DNA from: Lunatimonas salinarum
GTDB lineage: Bacteria > Bacteroidota > Bacteroidia > Cytophagales > Cyclobacteriaceae
Length of the DNA stretch: 64,000 nucleotides
Direction of reading: 5' to 3'
NCBI RefSeq assembly: GCF_017811155.1
Contig: NZ_JACVCV010000007.1
Coordinates: 186,001 to 250,000 of the forward strand
Below the pieces are notes generated by a model, which was not told the DNA's origin, did no database searches, and saw nothing but the letters and a program-made list of their open reading frames with translations. Both the position numbers and the translations under genes were made by a program. Of the stretch, positions 18,651-27,160 are shown in pieces. Each line of letters begins with the position of its first letter. The stretch's first letter is position 1.

Positions 18651-18678
18651 GGCCATGAATGATGGTGCATTCATGGCC
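18651..18678 (+). promoter_or_regulatory. Conserved hairpin between fecR and susC, module 1
   Basis: A perfect 11-bp stem GGCCATGAATG / CATTCATGGCC with a 6-base loop, 40 bases after fecR and 38 bases before the GTAAATG box. It is not followed by a T tract, so it is not a textbook terminator. The module 2 gap has a hairpin with the same stem length, loop length and position but different paired bases (31473-31500). Confidence 0.7.
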
Positions 18679-18716
18679 CTTGAACTCCGGACGCAGAGAC
18701 GGCAATCCCTGTATCC

Positions 18717-18727
18717 GTAAATGTTTG
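18717..18727 (+). promoter_or_regulatory. GTAAATGTTTG box in susC leader, module 1
   Basis: GTAAATGTTTG lies 51 bases before the susC ATG and matches GTAAATGTTCG at 31538-31548. Both are followed by CATAG and ACAAACCAA at similar distances and preceded by CCGGA. It is a candidate promoter element for the cognate ECF sigma factor or an mRNA leader element; which one is inference. Confidence 0.5.
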
Positions 18728-18767
18728 CTTAAACAATTGGCATAGCCCAAACAAACCAATCAAAGAT

Positions 18768-21700
18768 ATGAAAAAAAACATACTTAAGCATGTATTGCAC
18801 ATGACCAAGTTATTCTCTATTGCGTTCCTTTTCCAATGCCTTACCATGAGCCTCTTGCTGGCATGGAATGGGAATGCCCAAGTCAAGAACATTGAGGAAG
18901 TCAAGGTATCGTTATTCCTTGAGGATGTGAAAATCGAACGTGTGTTCCGTGAACTGGAAAAAAGCACGGGTTATAATTTTGTGTTTACCAACAAAGAGCT
19001 TAGGGAAATCCCAAATGTGGAGGTGAGGTCGGACGAGAATTCCCTGTACAGCGTTCTTCAGAGCTTGGCAACGCAAACCAACCTCAACTTCAAACAGGTG
19101 GATTACAATATACACGTAAAGAAATCGGAGAAAAACAGCGCGCTACCCATAGAAAAAATAGAAGCGGATATCACGATTACTGGAACAGTCACAGATGAAA
19201 AAGGAGAGCCCATACCTGGCGCTACAGTTTTTGTGGCAGGAACCAACTTAGGTACCGTTACCGATATAGATGGCAAGTTTAACATCAACGTTGAGGTAGG
19301 AGATGAAATTAGGGTTTCGTTTATTGGATACGAGACGCAGAGCATTAAGGTGGGCAACCAAACGCAGCTTACTATTTACCTTAAGGAGGATCAATCACTG
19401 ATGCAAGAAGTGGTCGTGGTGGGATATGGTACCCAACGAAAAGCAGATATCACCGGTTCGGTGGCATCAGTGGGATCAGAAGCACTGGAAAATGCGGCTT
19501 CACCAAATATTGTTCAGGCTTTACAGGGTGTTATGCCCGGCCTATCCGTTTCCATCAATTCATCGAATGCCGAGCAAACCGCAAACATCACCATTAGGGG
19601 AGAACAATCTATCACCGCAAGTAACAATCCATTAATAGTCTTGGATGGAATCCCGTGGGCGGGTAATTTATCGGAGATTCCCTCTGCGGATGTCAAATCT
19701 ATCGATGTGCTGAAAGATGCATCATCAACAGCGATTTATGGAGCAAGGGGAGCCAATGGCGTAATTCTAATTACTACAAACAAAGGAAATAGGGGACAAG
19801 CAAGAGTTTCTATCCGATCTTCCAATGGCATAGTCCAACTGGCAAAGAAGCCAGATTTAATGAATGCCGAACAGTTTTATAACCGCAAATTGGAATACCT
19901 TGAGACGGACCCTGATGTAGCTTTTACCCAAACAGAATTGGAAAACTATGCAGCGGGTAATTCCACAGACTGGATTGATATTATCACCAGAATGGGGCAA
20001 CAACAAGAACACACCTTGTCCTTATCGGGTGGCGGGGATAGTCATTTGTTTTACATTTCTGGAAATTTTTTGAAAACCCAAGGTATCGCAAAGAATGATA
20101 ATTTCTCCAGGTATTCTCTTAGATTGAATTTTGAAAAGGACCTGACAGACTGGCTTAGATTCGGCACGAATACATCCCTGGTATACCTCGATCGTGATGG
20201 TGTTCCTGCTGATTTTGGTGCTGCTTTCAGAATGAATCCATTGACTACACCGTTTAATGAAGATGGAACAATCAAAATTTTCCCATGGCCTGAGGATGTG
20301 TTTTTCAATAGTCCGCTGGGGGGCTTAAATGCGCAAAATTATGACCGTGACCATAATTTATTTTCCAATAATTACTTTGATATAGATATTCCATTTATCA
20401 AGGGATTAAATTATCGGATTAATACAGGGATCACATATGGACAGCTGACTCAGGAAACCTATTGGGACGACCAAACGCCCCAAGGTCTAGCAAATCGTGG
20501 GGTTTCCGATGTGTCAAATAGAAACACCATACGTACACTGGTTGAAAATATTCTTAATTATGAAAAAATAATTGGAGACCATACCATTAGACTGACTGGT
20601 TTATATAGTTTTCAAAGCGACGAGAATAAAATGCGGCGAGTTAGAGCAGAAGGGTTTCCAGGCCATGTTTTAACCACCTATCAGGAAAACGCGGGAACGC
20701 TGATCAACCCATCATCGAGTTTGACTCAAACTGGATTGGTTTCTCAAATGGTGAGGCTCAATTATTCCCTTAAAGGCAAATATTTGGTGACATCGACAAT
20801 GAGGAGAGATGGATTTTCTGGTTTTGGGGATGACACTAAATTTGGAGCGTTTCCCTCCGTTGCACTGGGCTGGAACATATCAGAAGAGAATTTTATTGCG
20901 AACAATTTCAACTGGATTCAACTGCTAAAATTAAGGGCATCCTGGGGTAAGAATGGTAACCAAGCTATTGGAGCTTACAGAACACTTTCCAGGCTATCTG
21001 AAAACCATTACTTAGGTGGAAGCACAGGTACCACTACGGCTACCGGATACGTGCCTAATAGATTGGCAAATCCTAGATTGGGATGGGAAACCACCAGTAC
21101 CTGGAATGCAGGTATAGATTTTATGTTGCTCAACGGACGACTTGGTGGGTCTTTTGATGTATTTAAGTCAAATGTAAGTGACTTGCTCTTAGACAGGCGA
21201 ATTTCCTCCATCTTTGGGATACCTGGCTCAGAGATAACTGAAAATTTAGGTCGGACTGAAAATAAAGGCTTGGAATTTGGCATAAACGGTAAGGCAATTC
21301 AGACTCAGAATTTTGAATGGAACCTAGCGCTTAATTACAGTGCTGCGCGAAATAAGATAGTTGCGTTATACGGAGACGGTCAGAATGATTTGTTGAACAG
21401 GTGGTTTATCGGAGAGCCAATCAATGTGTATTATACCTATGATTTTGGAGGTATCTGGCAGTTGGACGATAATATCGGAGAAAGTGCACAGCCAAATGCC
21501 AAGCCAGGATGGGTCAAGGTTGTTGATACAAATGGAGATGGAGAAATCACACCGGAAGACCGTGTCATTCGAGGACAAACTTTCCCTGATTTTGTAGGTG
21601 GTCTAAATTCTAATTTTAAGTATAAAAATCTATCACTGAATCTGTTTTTTTCAGGGGTTATAGGTATCGAAAGGCCTAACGAACTCGGTAATCCTGGGCT

Positions 21701-22040
21701 GACCTGGGAGTATAGAAGAAACAACATTAATACATGGGATTACTGGACACCGGAAAATCCTACCAATAGGTATCCTGCCAATAAGATCAATGTAAACGCC
21801 AACCCGGGTGCTCCACTATTCGAAGATGCCAGTTTCGTAAGGTTAAGAGATTTAAGAGTAGCTTATGATCTAAGTCAGGTCGCAAAAAGGCTGCTTAATG
21901 TGAGCAGTTTCAATATTAGTTTTAACGTCAATAACGTATTTACGCTAACCAACTGGACGGGAGTTGATCCAGAACTTTCAGATCAGGAGTCGATTCCTCT
22001 GCAAAGAATATATGTTATGCGTGTCAATATTGGATTCTAA
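18768..22040 (+). CDS. SusC-type TonB-dependent transducer with STN domain (module 1)
   Basis: A 1090-residue outer-membrane importer and signal transducer. Parts in order: signal peptide (to ~38, WNGNAQ), STN domain (~46-118, ERVFRELEKSTGYNFVF), CarboxypepD_reg-like domain (~137-212, GEPIPGATVFVAGTNLGTV), the EVVVVGYGTQRKADITGSV plug start at ~214, plug residues VLDGIPWAG and VLKDASSTAIYGARGANGV, then the barrel ending in MRVNIGF. The STN domain is the part that would touch FecR, linking ligand binding to sigma release. The start at ATGAAAAAA aligns with the module 2 susC start through a conserved leader. SusD follows after 12 bases. Confidence 0.97.
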   Translation: MKKNILKHVLHMTKLFSIAFLFQCLTMSLLLAWNGNAQVKNIEEVKVSLFLEDVKIERVFRELEKSTGYNFVFTNKELREIPNVEVRSDENSLYSVLQSLATQTNLNFKQVDYNIHVKKSEKNSALPIEKIEADITITGTVTDEKGEPIPGATVFVAGTNLGTVTDIDGKFNINVEVGDEIRVSFIGYETQSIKVGNQTQLTIYLKEDQSLMQEVVVVGYGTQRKADITGSVASVGSEALENAASPNIVQALQGVMPGLSVSINSSNAEQTANITIRGEQSITASNNPLIVLDGIPWAGNLSEIPSADVKSIDVLKDASSTAIYGARGANGVILITTNKGNRGQARVSIRSSNGIVQLAKKPDLMNAEQFYNRKLEYLETDPDVAFTQTELENYAAGNSTDWIDIITRMGQQQEHTLSLSGGGDSHLFYISGNFLKTQGIAKNDNFSRYSLRLNFEKDLTDWLRFGTNTSLVYLDRDGVPADFGAAFRMNPLTTPFNEDGTIKIFPWPEDVFFNSPLGGLNAQNYDRDHNLFSNNYFDIDIPFIKGLNYRINTGITYGQLTQETYWDDQTPQGLANRGVSDVSNRNTIRTLVENILNYEKIIGDHTIRLTGLYSFQSDENKMRRVRAEGFPGHVLTTYQENAGTLINPSSSLTQTGLVSQMVRLNYSLKGKYLVTSTMRRDGFSGFGDDTKFGAFPSVALGWNISEENFIANNFNWIQLLKLRASWGKNGNQAIGAYRTLSRLSENHYLGGSTGTTTATGYVPNRLANPRLGWETTSTWNAGIDFMLLNGRLGGSFDVFKSNVSDLLLDRRISSIFGIPGSEITENLGRTENKGLEFGINGKAIQTQNFEWNLALNYSAARNKIVALYGDGQNDLLNRWFIGEPINVYYTYDFGGIWQLDDNIGESAQPNAKPGWVKVVDTNGDGEITPEDRVIRGQTFPDFVGGLNSNFKYKNLSLNLFFSGVIGIERPNELGNPGLTWEYRRNNINTWDYWTPENPTNRYPANKINVNANPGAPLFEDASFVRLRDLRVAYDLSQVAKRLLNVSSFNISFNVNNVFTLTNWTGVDPELSDQESIPLQRIYVMRVNIGF

Positions 22041-22052
22041 AAAATACAGGCA

Positions 22053-23687
22053 ATGAAAAGATTTATAAATACGCTGTTATTATTCAATTTTATTCTGTTT
22101 AGTTCTTGTTTACATGAGGACTTCTTGGAAGAAAACCCAAGAGATATCATCTCTGCAAATAACCTGTATAGGAATTACGATGGGTTTCAAGCAGGGATTA
22201 ATGGTCTTTACGCTTATGTTATAAAGGAAAGGAATGGTCCCGGAAATACCGGAAATTACGCTTTCAATATTCCCACTATGCAAGGGCTTGATATTTCCTA
22301 TGGAACGAGATGGGGAGGGGGTGCATTCCTCGGATTTATCGATTTGCACTTATTGAATTCGGAGGTTGGGGAGTTTGGAGCCCTGTTTGAATGGCTGTAC
22401 CAAGTGGTAAACGCTGCGAATACGATTATAGAACGTGCAGAGAATGCAGACGTTGACTGGCAAGGCACGAATACCGCAGAAGATGAAGCAAGAAAAAACC
22501 GTGTATTGGCCGAAGCAAGAACGATCAGGGCTTGGTCCTACCGTCATTTGACCAACCTCTGGAACGACGTGCCACTGACAACAAAAGAGTCAACGGGTGC
22601 AGATCTTGGTATAGAATGGAGACCTACGCCAAGAATCCAAGTAGAAGAGCAGATGGAAGCTGATTGGTTGTTTGCAATGGAACATCTCCCAGAAGTACAG
22701 GAAATCCCCGGTAGAATATCGCAGGCCGTACCAATGCATTATTTGGCAGAGTTATACCTTATTTGGGGACAGTACAGTGAGGCAGAGTCCATGGCGCTGA
22801 ATTTGATCAATAATGGTAACTTTTCATTAGTTACTGAACGGTATGGAATTCAACGAAATCAACCAGGCACGCCATTCACCGATATGTTTATAGATGGGAA
22901 TGTCAGCAGGAATCAGGGTAACACGGAAGTATTGTGGTCATTCCAAAGGGAATTTCAAGTTATCGGAGGAGAGAATCGGTCAAATATGCGACGCCTGTTC
23001 AATTCTCCCTACGATATCAAATTCAAGGGTGTTTCTCTACAGGTTACGGTTGAAAGAGGAGGTAGGGGACTATCTGCTGTTTCTTTGACAAAATGGGCTA
23101 TTGAAAATTTTGGAGATAACGACGACCGTGGTGGCCCGTACGCTCTTCGGAAATATTATATCATCCAACCTGGAGATAGAATAGATGCAGGCGCAGGATA
23201 TGCTTTGGGAGATACGCTATGGCTTGATTGGAGTGAAGAAAGAATGGTTTACAACAATTCTGGTTGGCCTTCTATCACCAAGTACGATTGGGCACTCGAA
23301 CAGAACGTTAGAGCGGCACAAAGTTTTAAAGATGAAATTTACTTAAGGTTAGGAGAGACTTATTTACTACTCGCTGAGGCGCAAATTATGCAGGGCAAAA
23401 ATACCGAAGCTGCTGAAACCATCAATGTGCTTCGACGGAGGGCAAATGCTCCTGAAATCACTTCATCGGATGTTTCTGTAGATTTTCTGTTGGATGAGCG
23501 CGCCCGTGAGCTTTTGTTCGAAGAACATCGCAAATATGTTTTGGTTCGTCATAACAAGTACGTTGAGCGGGTAAGGGCATTTAATCCGACAGTATCTTCA
23601 CTGATTTCGGAGCAGTACCACTATTTGCCTGTGCCGCAACGTATTATAGACTCTTCTCCTGGATACCCTCAAAATCCCGGTTATTGA
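22053..23687 (+). CDS. SusD/RagB-type lipoprotein (module 1)
   Basis: A 544-residue outer-membrane lipoprotein partnering the SusC just upstream. The signal ends in lipobox FSSC at Cys19, followed by LHEDFLEENPRDIISANNLY, the classical RagB/SusD N-terminus. TPR-like helices follow (ARTIRAWSYRHLTNLWNDVPL, HYLAELYLIWGQYSEAE), and the C-terminus has the SusD-family hallmark block DERARELLFEEHRKY. It ends in YLPVPQ...YPQNPGY, the standard C-terminal signature. It is the last gene of the module; a candidate terminator lies ~213 bases downstream. Confidence 0.96.
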   Translation: MKRFINTLLLFNFILFSSCLHEDFLEENPRDIISANNLYRNYDGFQAGINGLYAYVIKERNGPGNTGNYAFNIPTMQGLDISYGTRWGGGAFLGFIDLHLLNSEVGEFGALFEWLYQVVNAANTIIERAENADVDWQGTNTAEDEARKNRVLAEARTIRAWSYRHLTNLWNDVPLTTKESTGADLGIEWRPTPRIQVEEQMEADWLFAMEHLPEVQEIPGRISQAVPMHYLAELYLIWGQYSEAESMALNLINNGNFSLVTERYGIQRNQPGTPFTDMFIDGNVSRNQGNTEVLWSFQREFQVIGGENRSNMRRLFNSPYDIKFKGVSLQVTVERGGRGLSAVSLTKWAIENFGDNDDRGGPYALRKYYIIQPGDRIDAGAGYALGDTLWLDWSEERMVYNNSGWPSITKYDWALEQNVRAAQSFKDEIYLRLGETYLLLAEAQIMQGKNTEAAETINVLRRRANAPEITSSDVSVDFLLDERARELLFEEHRKYVLVRHNKYVERVRAFNPTVSSLISEQYHYLPVPQRIIDSSPGYPQNPGY

Positions 23688-24066
23688 TCTAAATTATTAA
23701 AAAACAAGAGGTTCAGTTCTTCCCTTGAGAACACCAAAGTGACAGCTATAGGATGACGATCCCAACCTGCAAGGAGTTGGTATATCGGTGCCAAGAAGTT
23801 CTAATTTACTGGTGTTCAACCGATAGTAATTGTGATAAAAAAGGGAATACGTTAAATTTGCGCCAAACGCCAACGCTTGTCTAATGACGATTTGGTTTCC
23901 AAGGGCCATTCCTAATCCGGTTTGGCCCTTGTTTTTTTGGCCGCCCCACCTAGGTTGAGAGCGAGGGGTGTTTAGTGAATTAGAAGTTTCTTCCATCCTT
24001 AGCAATGCACCTCCCATCCAGGGTAGATAGAACCTGCCGGATCACTAGGGTAATTGAGAGGGGGGC
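23688..24066 (+). other. Non-coding stretch after susD (module 1)
   Basis: No gene recognised on either strand; a 106-codon reverse frame (23697-24017) has no family likeness. The stretch holds a strong forward terminator (23901-23937) and ends at the stop codon of a reverse-strand pseudogene. Confidence 0.45.
23901..23937 (+). terminator. Rho-independent terminator downstream of susD (module 1)
   Basis: Stem AAGGGCCA / TGGCCCTT with a 14-base loop, followed by GTTTTTTT. It probably ends the susC-susD transcript after a ~213-base 3' untranslated region. Confidence 0.75.
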
Positions 24067-25103
24067 TTAATCATTCCGAAAGATATCCTGTTGCAGGAGA
24101 ACTTCACCAAAGGAGATATCTTTTGCGGCAAGGACAAGAATGGTGGTAGGGAGTCGATGAATCCAGGATTGCAGTTTTTGTAGCAATACCGATAGGTTTT
24201 TTTGTGCATCCTGCGCAACCTTTTCCGTTTTTACCATCATCTTCACCGTAACCTCAGCCCCGTACCAGGCACGACTGGTAGATAAGAGATAGGATAAGAT
24301 GAGCAGCAGGCCACTATTGGTCTTCCGGCCGCCCCGCCAAAGATCATTTTTTTCCGGTTTCCAAACCCTTTGACCTTATCGTCCTTGATAATGACGACAT
24401 TTCTGTTCAGCAGGTGAAATTGGGAAATCATTTCGCCATAGTCCGCCATGTGCGCCGGGTTTTCGGTATCACCTAGAATAACGGTATTGGGAATCAATGA
24501 ACCAATGCCGTACGCTTTGACAAAATCAACCGATCCGGTAAAAGGATCCGGTGCCGTAACTACCCGTGCAAAACCCTGCGTTTGCCGCTTCAGTAAAAAT
24601 TCCTCAATATTTAGTTCGAGCGCTCGCAACCGGTCACTAGCGAGATGATCGCTGGTAAGAACCGTTGCTACCGTTAGAATTCCCCGGTTGTGGATAATTG
24701 AAATGGCAAAGTCAATAAGGTGCCAACGGCTGGTAGGTGCTCCGGAAAGTACCAATGGGCTTGGCCTCCATGCCTTTGTAGCCTTTTTTTGACTCAGGTT
24801 TAATAGGCTGGTGCCAATCATGGCCATGTAGATTTTTCGGCACACATCTCCCCATGCTGTCTTTAACTCGCGGCTTTGTAACCAAACAAAAATCAGTGAA
24901 ATAAAAAGGAATGCCATGCCGGTGGCCACTGCGATGATCAAAAACATAACCGCAATGCACCCAACAGAACCGAGCAAGGATAAGGCCCAGTGCCCACCGC
25001 AGCGAAGGTGCCTTTAGGGATGGATCTGGAGGGGTTTTTTAAATTTCCAGACATATTTATTCCCGCCAAAATCCCGGTAACTGCGGGAAAAAACACTGCA
25101 ATA
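24067..25103 (-). pseudogene. SLC12-type cation/amino-acid transporter remnant
   Basis: A decayed membrane transporter of the SLC12/cation-chloride cotransporter-like type. Reading on the reverse strand, the first piece keeps a transmembrane signature ([20 protein letters not shown], then [13 protein letters not shown]). It then jumps near 24985-24994 to the last membrane segments ([15 protein letters not shown]), so the central helices are deleted. The cytosolic C-terminal domain follows (SGAPTSRWHLIDFA, APDPFTGSVDFVKAYG, NTVILGDTENPAHM). Near 24346-24352 an A7 run shifts the frame. The other frame continues LWRGGRKTNSGLLLILSYLL to GAEVTVKMM and stops at 24067. The N-terminal half is missing. 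It has three independent lesions, so it is not functional. Confidence 0.85.
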
Positions 25104-25346
25104 ACCACCTGGGGCCGAAACAACCACGCCATTTTAACCAAAGATTATCGCTACATTCGTTACGAGGATGGCTCAGAGGAATTGTACGACCTGAGTCGAG
25201 ATCCCGATGAGTGGTAAAATTTGGCCGACCAACAAGCCTACGTTGAGGTCAAATCGGAACTGGGGAAGTATTTGCCAAAGATCAATGTCAAATGGGCTAA
25301 GGAATCACGGTATGACAACAATGACTATTTTCGGATGCAAAAGTAA
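25104..25346 (+). pseudogene. C-terminal remnant of another sulfatase
   Basis: In the forward frame from about 25104 the reading is [20 protein letters not shown] then EDGSEELYDLSRDPDEW, a typical C-terminal end of an S1 sulfatase. An in-frame TAA at 25215-25217 interrupts it. The frame then resumes with NLADQQAYVEVKSELGKYLP and stops at 25344-25346, eight bases before the next sulfatase start. The catalytic part is absent. Its left boundary is the junction with the antiparallel transporter remnant. Confidence 0.85.
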
Positions 25347-25353
25347 GAGCAAA

Positions 25354-26796
25354 ATGAATAGCTATAACAGGGGGTTCTACGTCGTTTTTCTACTGATCTT
25401 GCCGATTATTTGTAGCGAAGCCAAGAGTAAACCTAACATCATCCTGATCAATGTGGATGACCTAGGCTGGAAGGATTTAGGGTTTATGGGCAGTGATTAC
25501 TATGAAACCCCAAACCTGGATAAATTGGCCGCGCAAGGTATGGTGTTTTACCATGCCTACGCTGCGGCGGCCAACTGTGCCCCGAGTAGGGCCGCTATGA
25601 TGAGTGGGATGAATACCCCTAAACATCAGATTTATACCGTGGGTAGCTCGGAGAGGGGAGACGCGAAAACCCGAAGGATCATCCCCACGGCCAACAACGA
25701 TTTTTTGCCGCATTCTATCTACACCTTGGCCGAAATGCTACAGGATAACGGGTATATTACCGGTACCTTTGGCAAATGGCATGTGAATGAAGATCCACGG
25801 CAACATGGTTTTGATGTAAACGTGGGGGGAAGCCAAAGGGGCAATCCGGGGAGTGGAGGATATGTTAGTCCGTATAAGATTGATTTTATAGAGGATGGTC
25901 CCGAGGGAGAGTATCTGACCGACCGTCTGACTGATGAAGCAATTGCCTTTATAATGGGAAACAGAAAAAGACGCTTTTTCCTGTATCTTCCTTTTTATTC
26001 CGTGCATACCCCTATTATGGGGAAGGCGGAATGGATTAAAAAATTTGAAAGTAAGCCCGGATCAGACGGACAGGATCGAGCAGATTATGCAGCAATGGTA
26101 GCTTCCGTTGATGAAAATGTAGGGAGATTACTGGTCGTATTGGATGAATTGAAACTCACGAAAAACACCCTCCTAATCTTCACTTCGGACAATGGGGGTA
26201 TCCGGGACATCTCTTATCAAAACCCCCTTAGGGCAGGAAAGGGCTCTTACTATGAAGGAGGTATCCGGGTTCCGTTGGTTATCCGATGGCCAGGGAGGAT
26301 TCAGGCCGGTAGCACATCCGATGTTCCGGTCACCCAGTTGGATTTTTTTCCCACGATCGGAAGTATCATCAAAGGGGGGGCTAGCCTAAGCAGTGATGCG
26401 TTGGATGGGCTGGACTTGACACCTCTTTTTGACCAACAGGAGCTAGCGGAAAGAGCACTTTTTTGGCATTTCCCCATTTACCTCGAGGCCTATAATCCCA
26501 AGGAGGATGGGGGAAGGGATCCACTCTTCCGGACCCGCCCCGGTTCGGTGGTTAGAATGGGCAAATGGAAGCTGCACCACTATTTTGAAAACAATGATTA
26601 TGAACTCTATGACTTGGAGCAGGATCCCGGAGAGGCCCATAACTTGGTTGCTATCCAACCCGAAATGCGGGACCAACTCATATCCCTCCTTAACGCCTGG
26701 AGAAAGGAAGTCAACGCCCCGGTTCCAGGCCAGCCTAATCCGCTTTACGACGATGAATTTCACCGTAATCGGATAGAAGAAGTTCTCGCCAAATAG
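25354..26796 (+). CDS. Sulfatase (S1 family, Cys-type), secreted
   Basis: A 480-residue sulfatase. The frame opens at 25207, but that stretch overlaps the sulfatase remnant in another frame; ATG 25354 starts a proper signal peptide (YVVFLLILPIICSEAKS). Metal Asp35/Asp36 are in NVDDLGWKD. The FGly motif C-A-P-S-R has Cys75 and Arg79. FGKWHVNED follows, then FTSDNGGIRD and the YYEGGIRVPLVIRWPGRI block near the middle. The C-terminus has LYDLEQDPGEAHNL. It probably acts with the other sulfatases and the beta-helix protein. It lies between the two fecI-fecR-susCD modules without a visible promoter of its own. Confidence 0.95.
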   Translation: MNSYNRGFYVVFLLILPIICSEAKSKPNIILINVDDLGWKDLGFMGSDYYETPNLDKLAAQGMVFYHAYAAAANCAPSRAAMMSGMNTPKHQIYTVGSSERGDAKTRRIIPTANNDFLPHSIYTLAEMLQDNGYITGTFGKWHVNEDPRQHGFDVNVGGSQRGNPGSGGYVSPYKIDFIEDGPEGEYLTDRLTDEAIAFIMGNRKRRFFLYLPFYSVHTPIMGKAEWIKKFESKPGSDGQDRADYAAMVASVDENVGRLLVVLDELKLTKNTLLIFTSDNGGIRDISYQNPLRAGKGSYYEGGIRVPLVIRWPGRIQAGSTSDVPVTQLDFFPTIGSIIKGGASLSSDALDGLDLTPLFDQQELAERALFWHFPIYLEAYNPKEDGGRDPLFRTRPGSVVRMGKWKLHHYFENNDYELYDLEQDPGEAHNLVAIQPEMRDQLISLLNAWRKEVNAPVPGQPNPLYDDEFHRNRIEEVLAK

Positions 26797-27160
26797 AAAA
26801 GATGCCTATCCATCTATTCCTGTTTTTCCCAAACTAGGTGTAGTTTGCCCTCTCTTCTTCCCGTTCCAAGTCCAAATCAGCCCAAAGCGCTGATTATTAA
26901 TGGCTTGTCCAACCCTTCTAAAATTTTCCAATTTGCAATTGGAAAGGAACGGAATTACCAATAATCTATGGCTATCAAACCTTCTAATCCAGCCTCTTCA
27001 CGAACTCTTTCCTTGCGTAAACCCGGCCTTCCCTGATATCTTCCTCGGTTTTTAATGCCCTTGAGGTGAGTTTTTCTTTAACGGTCGGATGTAAGCTAGA
27101 CTAAACAAGCATGGCCTTTACGCTCCTAAAACATAAAGGGCTTTCTCCTTCTCAAATGGC
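26797..27160 (+). other. Intergenic stretch with small hairpin and gene remnant
   Basis: It lies between a forward sulfatase and the end of a reverse beta-helix gene. It contains a perfect inverted repeat TTTCCAATT/AATTGGAAA (26925-26945, 3-base loop), probably a weak bidirectional terminator, and a reverse-strand antitoxin-like fragment (26984-27085). Nothing else was recognised. Confidence 0.5.
26984..27085 (-). pseudogene. C-terminal fragment resembling a small antitoxin
   Basis: On the reverse strand the frame reads TVKEKLTSRALKTEEDIREG, then RVYARKEFVKRLD and stop. This pattern (L-T-x-R-A-L-x-x-E-x-D-I, G-R-V-Y) recalls the C-termini of small type II antitoxins in Bacteroidota. Stops lie immediately upstream, so only the tail survives and no toxin partner is seen. 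Confidence 0.4.

Noticed and set aside
23697-24017. 106-codon reverse ORF after susD
   Set aside because: It runs through a clear forward terminator and matches no family.
25207-25353. N-terminal extension of the sulfatase ORF
   Set aside because: This stretch reads as the C-terminal remnant of another sulfatase in a different frame; the signal peptide starts at 25354.
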